A stretch of DNA of 64,000 nucleotides. It comes from Gloeocapsopsis sp. IPPAS B-1203 (GTDB taxonomy: Bacteria > Cyanobacteriota > Cyanobacteriia > Cyanobacteriales > Chroococcidiopsidaceae). Location: contig NZ_PEIG01000004.1 of the NCBI RefSeq assembly GCF_002749975.1, forward strand, positions 62,001-126,000, in the 5' to 3' direction. The notes below the pieces were generated by a model that saw only the letters and a program-made list of their open reading frames with translations, had not been told where the DNA came from and ran no database searches. Below are positions 57,336-64,000 of this stretch, piece by piece. The number at the start of each line of letters is the position of its first letter. Position 1 is the stretch's first letter. Position numbers and translations under genes: made by a program.

Positions 57336-57367
57336 GGAGCGAGGAGCGAGGAGCGAGGGGCGAGGAG
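57336..57367 (+). repeat. Heptanucleotide tandem repeat before the methyltransferase gene
   Basis: GGAGCGA three times, GGGGCGA once and a partial GGAG (57336-57367), ending 2 bp before the GTG start. The G/A-rich units look like Shine-Dalgarno sequences, so the repeat may set the translation level of the downstream gene. Confidence 0.7.
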
Positions 57368-57369
57368 TA

Positions 57370-57963
57370 GTGGAAACTTATCAATCGGAATATTGGGAAC
57401 AGCGATATCAAGAAGGAACAACACGTTGGGATTTAGGACAAGCTGCACCAGCGTTTGTGAGTTTTTTGCAGTTACATTCTTTACAGCCAGGAAAAGCAGC
57501 GGTTTTAGGTAGTGGTCGCGGCTATGATGCGATCGCATTTGCCAAATCTGGCTTTGATGTCATTGGTTTTGATTTTGCGCCAGCGGCGATTCATGAAGCG
57601 ACAGCAATTGCCCAAGCAAGTGGCAGTTCAGCAAAATTTTTGCAACGTGATATTTTTGACTTGCCTATTGAATTTTCTCAGTATTTTCATTACGTTATTG
57701 AACATACTTGTTTTTGTGCAATTAATCCACAACAGCGACAAGATTATATAAAAGTAGTACGAGAAATCTTGCAACCACGAGGCGAACTCATCGCAATCTT
57801 TTTTACACATTCTCGTCCTGGTGGACCACCTTTTGGTGTTAGTCCAGAGGAAATTGAACAGTACTTTGAGACAGATTTTGAAATTCTGAAGTTACAGCCA
57901 ATCACTAATTCAGTACCAGCACGTCAAGGTGAAGAACACTTTGGACACTTTCGCTTGATGTAA
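57370..57963 (+). CDS. SAM-dependent methyltransferase, TPMT-like (thiol/halide methyltransferase family)
   Basis: 197 residues: YWEQRYQEGTTRWDLGQAAP is the family start, VLGSGRGYDAIAF the SAM-binding loop, GFDFAPAAIHEA the second motif, and IEHTCFCAINP the family signature. Members methylate small thiols, halides or thiocyanate; substrate not fixed. The start is GTG 57370 directly after the heptamer repeat. Divergent from the ABC operon. Confidence 0.87.
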   Translation: METYQSEYWEQRYQEGTTRWDLGQAAPAFVSFLQLHSLQPGKAAVLGSGRGYDAIAFAKSGFDVIGFDFAPAAIHEATAIAQASGSSAKFLQRDIFDLPIEFSQYFHYVIEHTCFCAINPQQRQDYIKVVREILQPRGELIAIFFTHSRPGGPPFGVSPEEIEQYFETDFEILKLQPITNSVPARQGEEHFGHFRLM

Positions 57964-58035
57964 AAATACAGAGTCAACAAACGCGATCAAAGTTTGCTTC
58001 TGGTAGTATGTACAGGTGTGCAGACTATAATTGAG

Positions 58036-58302
58036 ATGGCTTACCAATGGAATAGGGACAAGGCAGCAGCTAATCTTCGCAAGCATGGTATTGACTTCGC
58101 TGATGCATTATCTATTTTCTCAGACGATCTGGCAATTACCATTCCAGACAAACGGTTTGACGAAGAACGGTTTGTCACTATTGGTGTTGATGCATTTGGT
58201 AGAGTTTTGGTAGTTGTATATACGTTGCGGGACAATGAGATCCGGCTTATTTCTGCCCGCAAAGCAACTCGGCACGAACGACAGCAATACGAGGAAAAAT
58301 AG
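58036..58302 (+). CDS. brnT: BrnT family toxin
   Basis: An 88-residue RNase-type toxin: MAYQWNRDKAAANLRKHGID at the start, DDLAITIPD, ERFVTIGVDAFGRVLVVVYT, and ISARKATRHERQQYEE at the end, all as in BrnT. The start is ATG 58036; a longer frame from 57994 lacks family sequence. It is followed 2 bp downstream by the antitoxin. In the family, BrnT cuts RNA and is neutralised by BrnA, which represses the pair. Confidence 0.92.
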   Translation: MAYQWNRDKAAANLRKHGIDFADALSIFSDDLAITIPDKRFDEERFVTIGVDAFGRVLVVVYTLRDNEIRLISARKATRHERQQYEEK

Positions 58303-58304
58303 TA

Positions 58305-58559
58305 ATGGAAGCAGAATATGATTTTAGTCAAGGTAAGCGAGGGGCAATTGATCCAGTGCCACCAGGAAAAACCCGCATCACGATCCGGTTAGATGATGAT
58401 GTTCTATCGTGGTTCCGTGAGCAAGTTCATATTGCAGGTGGAGGAAACTATCAAACTTTGATTAATGAAGCTTTACGTCAGCATATTCAGCAAAGTCGAG
58501 AGCCTTTAGAAGAAACCTTACGCAGAGTCGTTCGTGAAGAACTTGAGCGTATTGAGTGA
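58305..58559 (+). CDS. brnA: BrnA-type antitoxin (ribbon-helix-helix)
   Basis: 84 residues: KTRITIRLDDDVLSWFREQ and GGGNYQTLINEALRQHI form the DNA-binding ribbon-helix-helix of BrnA/CopG antitoxins; the C-terminal helix ETLRRVVREELERIE is charged. Its gap to brnT is 2 bp. It should bind BrnT and the promoter of the pair. Confidence 0.9.
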   Translation: MEAEYDFSQGKRGAIDPVPPGKTRITIRLDDDVLSWFREQVHIAGGGNYQTLINEALRQHIQQSREPLEETLRRVVREELERIE

Positions 58560-58616
58560 TGAGGTATTTGCTAATGTCTAACATAGCGTTGGAGCCAAAC
58601 ATGAAGTCGCTAATCA

Positions 58617-58850
58617 CAACGCTGTCTTCATTACTAAGAACGCAACGGCTGAGGATTGCAGAATAACAGATAGCCCTAACGCTGCGAATAACGTATGAAT
58701 AATGATACCGCAACTCACTCCAATAGCAGAAATAATACCAGCTACTTTGCCTTAAGCAATACCTCGTGTCATAACATAAATCATGTCCCGCCCTGGGGTA
58801 ACAATCAGTGCCATGGAAGCAAAGAGAAATAGAGTAATTTGCGAATCCAT
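58617..58850 (-). pseudogene. Remnant of a LysE/RhtB-family amino-acid exporter
   Basis: Read on the - strand from ATG 58850, the codons give FASMALIVTPGRDMIYV and TRGIA, then a TAA stop (58752-58754). In the same frame it continues as GKVAGIISAIGVSCGIIIHT and LGLSVILQSS. This is the N-terminal third of a LysE-type transporter (usual TPGPDMLYV and GRRAGI..ALGI). The frame ends in TGA at 58614-58616, and no later transporter sequence follows, so the gene is both interrupted and 3'-truncated, next to the brnTA pair. Confidence 0.8.
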
Positions 58851-58979
58851 CCTATACAACTATTTGAAAAGCTTTTATACCAATAATTATTCTCCAAAAC
58901 CTCTCGTTTGGAGGTGGATCTCAACGGCAAAAATGGTAACAGTATATTAAGAACATTAAAATAAGGCATTGAGAACTAC

Positions 58980-59654
58980 ATGGCAAATTCCAGCCTAGCA
59001 GAAATTTCTGCACAGTTAGAAAGTCCAAATTCACGCGATCGCATGTTGGCGCTTGCATCGTTGCGCGATGTTTCTCCAGCAGATGCTGTCCCTTTGATTA
59101 AAAAAGTTTTAGAAGATGAAATTTTGCAAATCCGCTCAATGGCTGTATTTGCGCTGGGTATTAAGCCCACAGAAGAATGCTACCCCATATTAGTCAAACT
59201 CTTAGAAGCCGATCCTGATTACGGAATTCGTGCTGATGCAGCAGGGGCTTTAGGATATTTAGGAGATGTGAGAGCGTTTGAACCTCTAGTACGCGCATTT
59301 TATGAAGATACCGAGTGGTTAGTTCGCTTTAGTGCAGCGGTATCGCTGGGAAATTTGAAAGATTCTCGCGCCCATGAAGTATTGTTGGAAGCCTTAGACA
59401 GTGATGAAGTTGTCCTGCAACAAGCAGCGATCGCAGCTTTAGGTGAAATTAAAGACATTGAATCAGTCGATCATATTTTGCGTTTTGCCCAATCAGAAGA
59501 CTGGTTGACGAGACAACGCTTGGCTGAAGCTTTGAGTCAGCTACCTAGTGACAAGAGCGTATCTGCACTAAAATATCTAGAAAAAGATAGCCACCCTAAT
59601 GTTGCTGCAGCAGCAAAAATTGCTCTAGAACGCCTTAACCAAGCTTCTACTTGA
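58980..59654 (+). CDS. HEAT-repeat protein, NblB/phycobilin lyase-like
   Basis: 224 residues made of about six HEAT repeats (for example IRADAAGALGYLGD, VRFSAAVSLGNLKD, LQQAAIAALGEIKD). The overall sequence and size fit cyanobacterial NblB-type proteins, related to PBS-lyase HEAT proteins and linked to phycobilisome breakdown during nutrient stress. The CpcS-type lyase gene follows 57 bp downstream, which supports a phycobilisome role. The exact function is by family resemblance only. Confidence 0.8.
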   Translation: MANSSLAEISAQLESPNSRDRMLALASLRDVSPADAVPLIKKVLEDEILQIRSMAVFALGIKPTEECYPILVKLLEADPDYGIRADAAGALGYLGDVRAFEPLVRAFYEDTEWLVRFSAAVSLGNLKDSRAHEVLLEALDSDEVVLQQAAIAALGEIKDIESVDHILRFAQSEDWLTRQRLAEALSQLPSDKSVSALKYLEKDSHPNVAAAAKIALERLNQAST

Positions 59655-59711
59655 TTGGAAACACTAGCAAGCTGCTAACTTAGGAAATAGCTGTAAATGC
59701 AGGATAAATTA

Positions 59712-60275
59712 ATGAATATTCAAGAATTTTTTGAGCAAAGTGCTGGTAAATGGTTTTCACATCGCACAAGTCATCACTTAGCCTTTAAACAATCTGAGTC
59801 GGGAAAATCTGACATCACAATTGAAACATTACCAAACGATCACCCAGAAGTGCTTAAACTCTGCGAACAGTATGAGGTCGATCCTGCACAAGCGAGTTGT
59901 GGTGCGCGTGTTAGCTGGAATGGCACGATGGAATGGGATGAAGAAAAGCACGTTGGTTCTACGGTTTTAGTTTCAGTTCCCGATCCTGAAAATCCTCAAC
60001 AAGGTAAGCTACTCCGCGAAATTGGTTACGCTGAGAAAGTTCCTGTTGCAGGGCGTTATATGATGGGTGACGATGGGGCGTTAACCCTAATAACAGAATA
60101 CGAAACGATGTCTTCTGAAGAACGGCTATGGTTTGCTAGTCCCAATTTGCGGATGCGAGTCAGCGTGTTAAAGCGCTTTGGTGGTTTTAGCATGGCGTCG
60201 TTTACTTCTGAGATTCGTATGGGTGGTGCAAAGCCTGCTGCTCAAGAAACTGAAACATCAAATGTATCGACTTGA
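59712..60275 (+). CDS. cpcS: CpcS/CpeS-type phycobiliprotein lyase
   Basis: 187 residues of the S/U-type bilin lyase: [84 protein letters not shown], matching the family throughout. It attaches phycocyanobilin to Cys-82-type sites of phycobiliprotein subunits. The start is ATG 59712, with AGGA about 8 bp upstream; a longer frame from 59697 would only add five residues. Confidence 0.92.
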   Translation: MNIQEFFEQSAGKWFSHRTSHHLAFKQSESGKSDITIETLPNDHPEVLKLCEQYEVDPAQASCGARVSWNGTMEWDEEKHVGSTVLVSVPDPENPQQGKLLREIGYAEKVPVAGRYMMGDDGALTLITEYETMSSEERLWFASPNLRMRVSVLKRFGGFSMASFTSEIRMGGAKPAAQETETSNVST

Positions 60276-60379
60276 GCGAATAAATTCGCCGCTAAACAAA
60301 CAAAGTCCAGATGGTGCGTGGACTTACTAGTAGCAGTATCATTCTCTAGTGTACGAAGGTGCACTTCCCTTGGATAGCC

Positions 60380-60393
60380 CCGACTTCAGTCGG
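60380..60393 (-). terminator. Short hairpin at the convergent gene ends
   Basis: CCGACT-TC-AGTCGG, preceded by CCC and overlapping the stop codon of the - strand gene. It is the common cyanobacterial 'GACTTCAGTC' repeat hairpin and may act as a bidirectional terminator between cpcS and this gene. A second 6-bp inverted repeat AGTCCA...TGGACT lies just upstream near 60303-60325. Confidence 0.45.
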
Positions 60394-60955
60394 AAGGCAA
60401 GGATTCTGATTGCTTTTTAGTACTGTTGCGGGAAATCGCTTTGAGTTTTGCGTGAAAGTCTGAAGTGGTCGCTTCTGGTGGGGTAAATCGCACAATCGGC
60501 GAACAGCTGCTTAGGGGCGATCGCACTTCGTCTGTGGAGCTACTCACATAAGGTTTAACAGTTACGGGCTTAACTACTATAACTGAAGCTTGCTCGTGCG
60601 GATTAGCAGCAGCAACAAAATGCATTTGCTCGTACTGTTTACTATTGTCTGTAGATTCAAGTTCAACAAGTGTATCAGGTAAATCAGCACAGACAAGACG
60701 CTCGAATTCATGAGTGAAATGATGCAGTGCATCACCCCGACGTTGCCATACTGCCAGAATTTGATCGATAGAAATTGCTTTGTAACGTCCGCGATACAAG
60801 GCTTCAATAACAGCAGCACGTACCCATTTTTCTGGGTAATTATGGAACCACTGAGCAATTAATTCACTACTTGAATAGCCTCCTAAATCAAAGCTGTAGT
60901 GAATTAACAACGCGGTCACTAATTCAGCAGTCATGTTTTTATCTAGTTGATTCAT
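60386..60955 (-). CDS. Conserved cyanobacterial protein of unknown function
   Basis: 189 residues. The N-terminal half (ELVTALLIHYSFDLGGYSSSEL, YPEKWVRAAVIEALYRGRYKAISIDQIL, WQRRGDALHHFTHEFERLV) looks helical and resembles a protein found in many cyanobacteria; the rest is Ser/Thr/Lys-rich and probably disordered. No catalytic motif seen. I chose ATG 60955; the longer frame to 61021 overlaps the upstream gene and adds an unrelated stretch. It lies 22 bp after the AddB/UvrD-like gene in the same direction. Confidence 0.7.
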   Translation of the reverse strand: MNQLDKNMTAELVTALLIHYSFDLGGYSSSELIAQWFHNYPEKWVRAAVIEALYRGRYKAISIDQILAVWQRRGDALHHFTHEFERLVCADLPDTLVELESTDNSKQYEQMHFVAAANPHEQASVIVVKPVTVKPYVSSSTDEVRSPLSSCSPIVRFTPPEATTSDFHAKLKAISRNSTKKQSESLPSD

Positions 60956-60977
60956 CAGACCCCATGAAAGCGTCAAG

Positions 60978-63125
60978 CTAGATGAGAGTGTAATCTTTAA
61001 AGTTGATTGGTGCAGCAGCATTGACTAATGCTAGCAAAGGACCATCTTGTTCTTGTCCATTAACAGCTAAATCGCTGTGACATAAATAAACTCTCTCTTC
61101 TACTCTAGAAAGTAAATCTTGCAAAATTCGTTGTAGTCTTTGCCAGTCAGCATTGATGGTATCTTCGGCTGTCCAACCACGGGCATAGCGATCGTGCAGA
61201 AACAACGGCGCACCGAATAATGTCGCTGCACCACCACTCAACCACAGTGGCGAACCAGCATCAAGCCAAAATTGCCAGCGGTGACATTTTCGACTCGAAC
61301 GGTATTGAAAAATTGTTGCTAATGTAATAGCACGACTCATGGGACCAATTGGACGTACAGGATACGGATTAGCAGTAATAGTCCCACTTTGCAGGAGTTG
61401 CACAAATTGTGCTGTAGGTTGGGGCGGAGATTCCATTGCTTCGGTTTGCCGACGAGTATCAACTTCCCAGTAGTGTTGCGCAGTTTCTAAAAGTTCTCGC
61501 AGGGCGGCTAATTGTTCGTAAGGTAAATTGCTACCATTCCATAAAAATCTCTGAATGGCGCGATCTAACAGGGAAATTGGGCTAGGAATTAATCGTTGTT
61601 CTTGCTGCGATCGCTGGAATTCGATCCATTGCACGATTTCTGCATAAGCTGTCGTCGCAGCATATCCCAAGCGATCCCAGCGATCGTATGCTGTTACTGG
61701 TAATAAATTAGGTTGTTCTGGATGCGGCGCATAGCAATAATCGGCAATTAATCCCGCCCGTACTAAATCTATATTAGGAATGAGCGATGACTCCTGGCGG
61801 TTTCTACTCAATACAACCAGCATCTCAGCTACCGCATTGCGATCTACCAAGCGCCCTAAACCAGGATAGACAAAGCTTAATAGCGTCAGTAAAGCACGAA
61901 TAATTGGATAACTCACCAGTGGACGCTGATCGTTCAAGGGGGCTACAGGAATTCCCTGTTTGGTCAGCAATTCTATCAGGGTGTATCGCGCGATCGCATC
62001 TAAACCTGGAGCAATAACAGCGATTTCTTGCGGTTGAATCTGGTGCGATCGCACCGCTTGAGCAATGGTTTCGGCTGTTTGTTGTAATAAGTCGCGCCGA
62101 GAAGTTGTTTGAATGGACTGAAATTCACTTGGTAACGATAATACTCCAGCTGTGTTATCGAGTAATTCGCTAACTGGGAGTGATAAGGTATTGGCAAGGC
62201 AATTTAGGAGTGGTTGTGGTAAAAGCTCTACACGACAGCGATCGCGTAACCCTGCCATATAATCGGGATCGGCACCTAATCCTAAACGTACGCGACCATC
62301 AGGATTATATGTAAATGCGCCAACAACTTGGCGATCGAGCAAGAAGTCAAACAAATCGCGCATCACTCCTGGATAGTCATCAACGTCATCGGCGAGAACT
62401 GCTTGATAACGGCGCAGTAGATGTTGTTGATAGTTGCTATCGGGTAATAAATGTTGATAATACAGCTCAGTAATGATGCCATAAGTCAACAATCCACGTT
62501 CTAGACACCAATTTCGCCATTGCAACAGCATTGTCTCTAGTAGAGGCGTTTCTACAATTCCTGTCGTAGTGACTTCTGCTGCGCCAAAACTGCGTTCCAA
62601 CAAAGGCGCAATTTCTGCGATCGGCGTTCCACTATAAGCTGCGAGTTGCAAAATATCGAGGATACGACGAATTAACCGATACTCACTTACATCCGTACGG
62701 CGTAATTCACTGTCAAAATGCGATCGCCACAACCGAGTTGCTAACTCTTGTTCTGTCTCTGGACGTAATCGTACAGGAAACTGTGCCCTTAAGTTGAGGA
62801 TCTGAATCAGGAGAGGCCAAAATAACATCACCTCGTCTTGCAAAAAACCCAAAGGAGTTTTGGCACGAACAGGATATTTTCCTGCGGTGGCACTGACAAT
62901 TCTTTCTGCTAGTTCCCGACGATTCTCATCGTTTGCCGCTAAACACAATAGGGCTGGTGCTGTTTGATACTTGCTTAAGTATTCTTGACTATTTACAGCA
63001 TTACGCTGCCTACGGGTATCAGATTGCCCGTTAGTCTTGTCTACCCAGGTGGAAAACTGCACTATCAAGCGAGTAGACTTACCGCTACGACTCGAACCTT
63101 CAATCCAAACCGAATCTGAAAGCAC
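60978..63125 (-). CDS. AddB/UvrD-like P-loop protein ('recombinase family' of cyanobacteria)
   Basis: 715 residues. Walker A GSSRSGKST at residues 10-18 and LADDVDDYP, a Walker B-like acidic motif, about residue 255. Region EIAVIAPGLDAIARYTLIELL and GIPVAPLNDQRPLVSYPI resemble helicase domain 2 of UvrD/AddB proteins. This suggests an inactive or divergent superfamily 1 helicase, perhaps in DNA repair. The start is GTG 63125 with AGAGG upstream. No nuclease motif is visible. It may be co-transcribed with the downstream gene. Confidence 0.72.
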   Translation of the reverse strand: MLSDSVWIEGSSRSGKSTRLIVQFSTWVDKTNGQSDTRRQRNAVNSQEYLSKYQTAPALLCLAANDENRRELAERIVSATAGKYPVRAKTPLGFLQDEVMLFWPLLIQILNLRAQFPVRLRPETEQELATRLWRSHFDSELRRTDVSEYRLIRRILDILQLAAYSGTPIAEIAPLLERSFGAAEVTTTGIVETPLLETMLLQWRNWCLERGLLTYGIITELYYQHLLPDSNYQQHLLRRYQAVLADDVDDYPGVMRDLFDFLLDRQVVGAFTYNPDGRVRLGLGADPDYMAGLRDRCRVELLPQPLLNCLANTLSLPVSELLDNTAGVLSLPSEFQSIQTTSRRDLLQQTAETIAQAVRSHQIQPQEIAVIAPGLDAIARYTLIELLTKQGIPVAPLNDQRPLVSYPIIRALLTLLSFVYPGLGRLVDRNAVAEMLVVLSRNRQESSLIPNIDLVRAGLIADYCYAPHPEQPNLLPVTAYDRWDRLGYAATTAYAEIVQWIEFQRSQQEQRLIPSPISLLDRAIQRFLWNGSNLPYEQLAALRELLETAQHYWEVDTRRQTEAMESPPQPTAQFVQLLQSGTITANPYPVRPIGPMSRAITLATIFQYRSSRKCHRWQFWLDAGSPLWLSGGAATLFGAPLFLHDRYARGWTAEDTINADWQRLQRILQDLLSRVEERVYLCHSDLAVNGQEQDGPLLALVNAAAPINFKDYTLI

Positions 63126-63212
63126 TAACTGTAACCTCTGAGATTTGTTAAGATACCTCGTACATTGATTAACTAATAAAAATTACTATACAAGGCTGGA
63201 TAACTGCCTGCC

Positions 63213-64000
63213 ATGAAAAGGTCTATTCCCCAACAAGTTTACTCATTCTTAGTAAAAGCACAGCAGTGGTATTTAGATACACCCGAGCGCTCTTTAGAAG
63301 AAGCATACAAAGCAGCCTTATTAATTAAGGCAATGGAAGATGAGCACTTTAACGGTCAAAAGATAGCACAAAATCCAAATTATGGTAGTAGTGCGATCGC
63401 CTACTTTCAATCAGAACTTAAGAAACATTTAAAAACTATCCGGATGCGCCTTACAGAGTTTAAGGCGAGTCGTTCTTGGATTAATCCAGACTATCAAAAT
63501 ATTACTAAAATTACTAAAAATGATGGCACATTTACTGACAAAGACTCCTTTGCAATTCAAAAAAGAAATAATCAATCACGGATTCTAGAGAAGCTTAGGT
63601 TTATTGATGATATTCTAGCTAAATACGATCCGGAAGCAAGTGTTGATGCTGTTGTTACTGAAACACCCATTGTTCCTGCGAACGTAGCAAACCCAGAGCC
63701 GAAACTTGCGCCTAACGTTGTTGTTAAAAACACTAGTACTGCTAAGAAACCAAAAACTAAGGCTGAAACAACAAGTGTTCTACCACGGTCTATTCTTAGC
63801 ACTATTAATCGCCTTAAAGTTGAGTTAGATCCCCGCGCGGAAACTGAAGTTGTTAAAAATTTTCGTAATTCCCAAAAACGAACATTTATTTCTATTAGGT
63901 TAATCCTTTTACTAATTATAGTACCTTTTCTGACTCAACAGTTATCAAAGAATTTGATTATTAGTCCGATAGTCGAACACTTTCGTAACTCCCAAGAAGT
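63213..64000 (+). CDS. pxcA: PxcA/CemA-type proton extrusion protein (3' end outside the window)
   Basis: The first 262 or so codons of a CemA-like protein: KAQQWYLDTPERSLEEAYKA, IKAMEDEHFNG and FKASRSWINPDYQ, as in PxcA. A variable linker follows, rich in Pro/Lys/Thr, then LPRSILSTINRLK and a first membrane helix (RLILLLIIVPFLTQQL) before the window ends. PxcA supports light-driven proton release and inorganic carbon uptake at the plasma membrane. Divergent from the AddB/UvrD-like gene. Confidence 0.9.
   Translation, partial: MKRSIPQQVYSFLVKAQQWYLDTPERSLEEAYKAALLIKAMEDEHFNGQKIAQNPNYGSSAIAYFQSELKKHLKTIRMRLTEFKASRSWINPDYQNITKITKNDGTFTDKDSFAIQKRNNQSRILEKLRFIDDILAKYDPEASVDAVVTETPIVPANVANPEPKLAPNVVVKNTSTAKKPKTKAETTSVLPRSILSTINRLKVELDPRAETEVVKNFRNSQKRTFISIRLILLLIIVPFLTQQLSKNLIISPIVEHFRNSQE

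Noticed and set aside
1-64000. CRISPR arrays, tRNA or rRNA genes, intact insertion sequences, riboswitches
   Set aside because: I looked for direct repeats with regular spacers, cloverleaf-like segments, transposase motifs with terminal inverted repeats and known riboswitch cores and saw none I could support.

Overview
The window is a piece of a cyanobacterial chromosome. Support comes from very frequent HIP1 octamers (GCGATCGC), a phycobiliprotein lyase of the CpcS/CpeS type, an NblB-like HEAT protein, a PxcA/CemA-type proton-extrusion protein, and heptanucleotide STRR-type spacers. I cannot name the genus; a morphologically complex or large-genome lineage fits the large NRPS/PKS cluster and the many repeats.

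Positions 2-35207 hold a hybrid NRPS/PKS gene cluster, all on the + strand and truncated at the left edge. Reading A-domain codes by eye, the order is: C-A(Thr)-PCP; a glycosyltransferase-C-TauD fusion; interface C*-A(Asp)-PCP, C-A(unassigned)-PCP, C-A(Ser)-PCP; a KS-AT-cMT-KR-ACP polyketide module; a free-standing C protein; a free-standing TauD oxygenase; interface C*-A(Asn-like)-PCP; and C-A(Orn)-PCP-reductase. A class-III aminotransferase, an MbtH-like protein and a type II thioesterase follow. The unit 'C, then TauD, then interface C*-A-PCP' occurs twice, once as a fused gene and once as split genes. The catalytic HHxxxDG of C* is replaced by SLPAxxAD. This is the logic used to make beta-hydroxy-Asp in siderophores, so the product is probably an iron-binding (cyanochelin-like) peptide. 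Unusual points are the built-in glycosyltransferase, the Asn-type code in the second cassette, and release through a reductase next to an aminotransferase.

At 35284-37425 (- strand, convergent) lies a penicillin-acylase-type Ntn hydrolase that could trim an acyl group from the peptide, as PvdQ does for pyoverdine. It is followed by a secreted RTX nuclease (37813-40839) and small membrane or exported proteins (41099-43515).

From 44139 to 51964 there are stress and redox housekeeping genes: an SDR, a membrane-linked FAD/2Fe-2S oxidoreductase, a SnoaL-like protein, MsrB, a GH63-type glucosidase, a DUF1622 membrane protein and a catalase-family protein. From 57273 down to 52064 (- strand) there is a GldA/GldF/GldG-like ABC system with a DUF4340 protein and purU. 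After this come a TPMT-like methyltransferase, a BrnT/BrnA toxin-antitoxin pair, a LysE-family pseudogene, the NblB-like and CpcS genes, two - strand genes (a cyanobacterial conserved protein and an AddB/UvrD-like protein), and the start of pxcA running off the right edge.

Small repeats recur throughout: in-frame insertions of HIP1/palindromic elements into coding sequence, a tandem hairpin repeat with compensatory changes, and heptamer tandem repeats in spacers.
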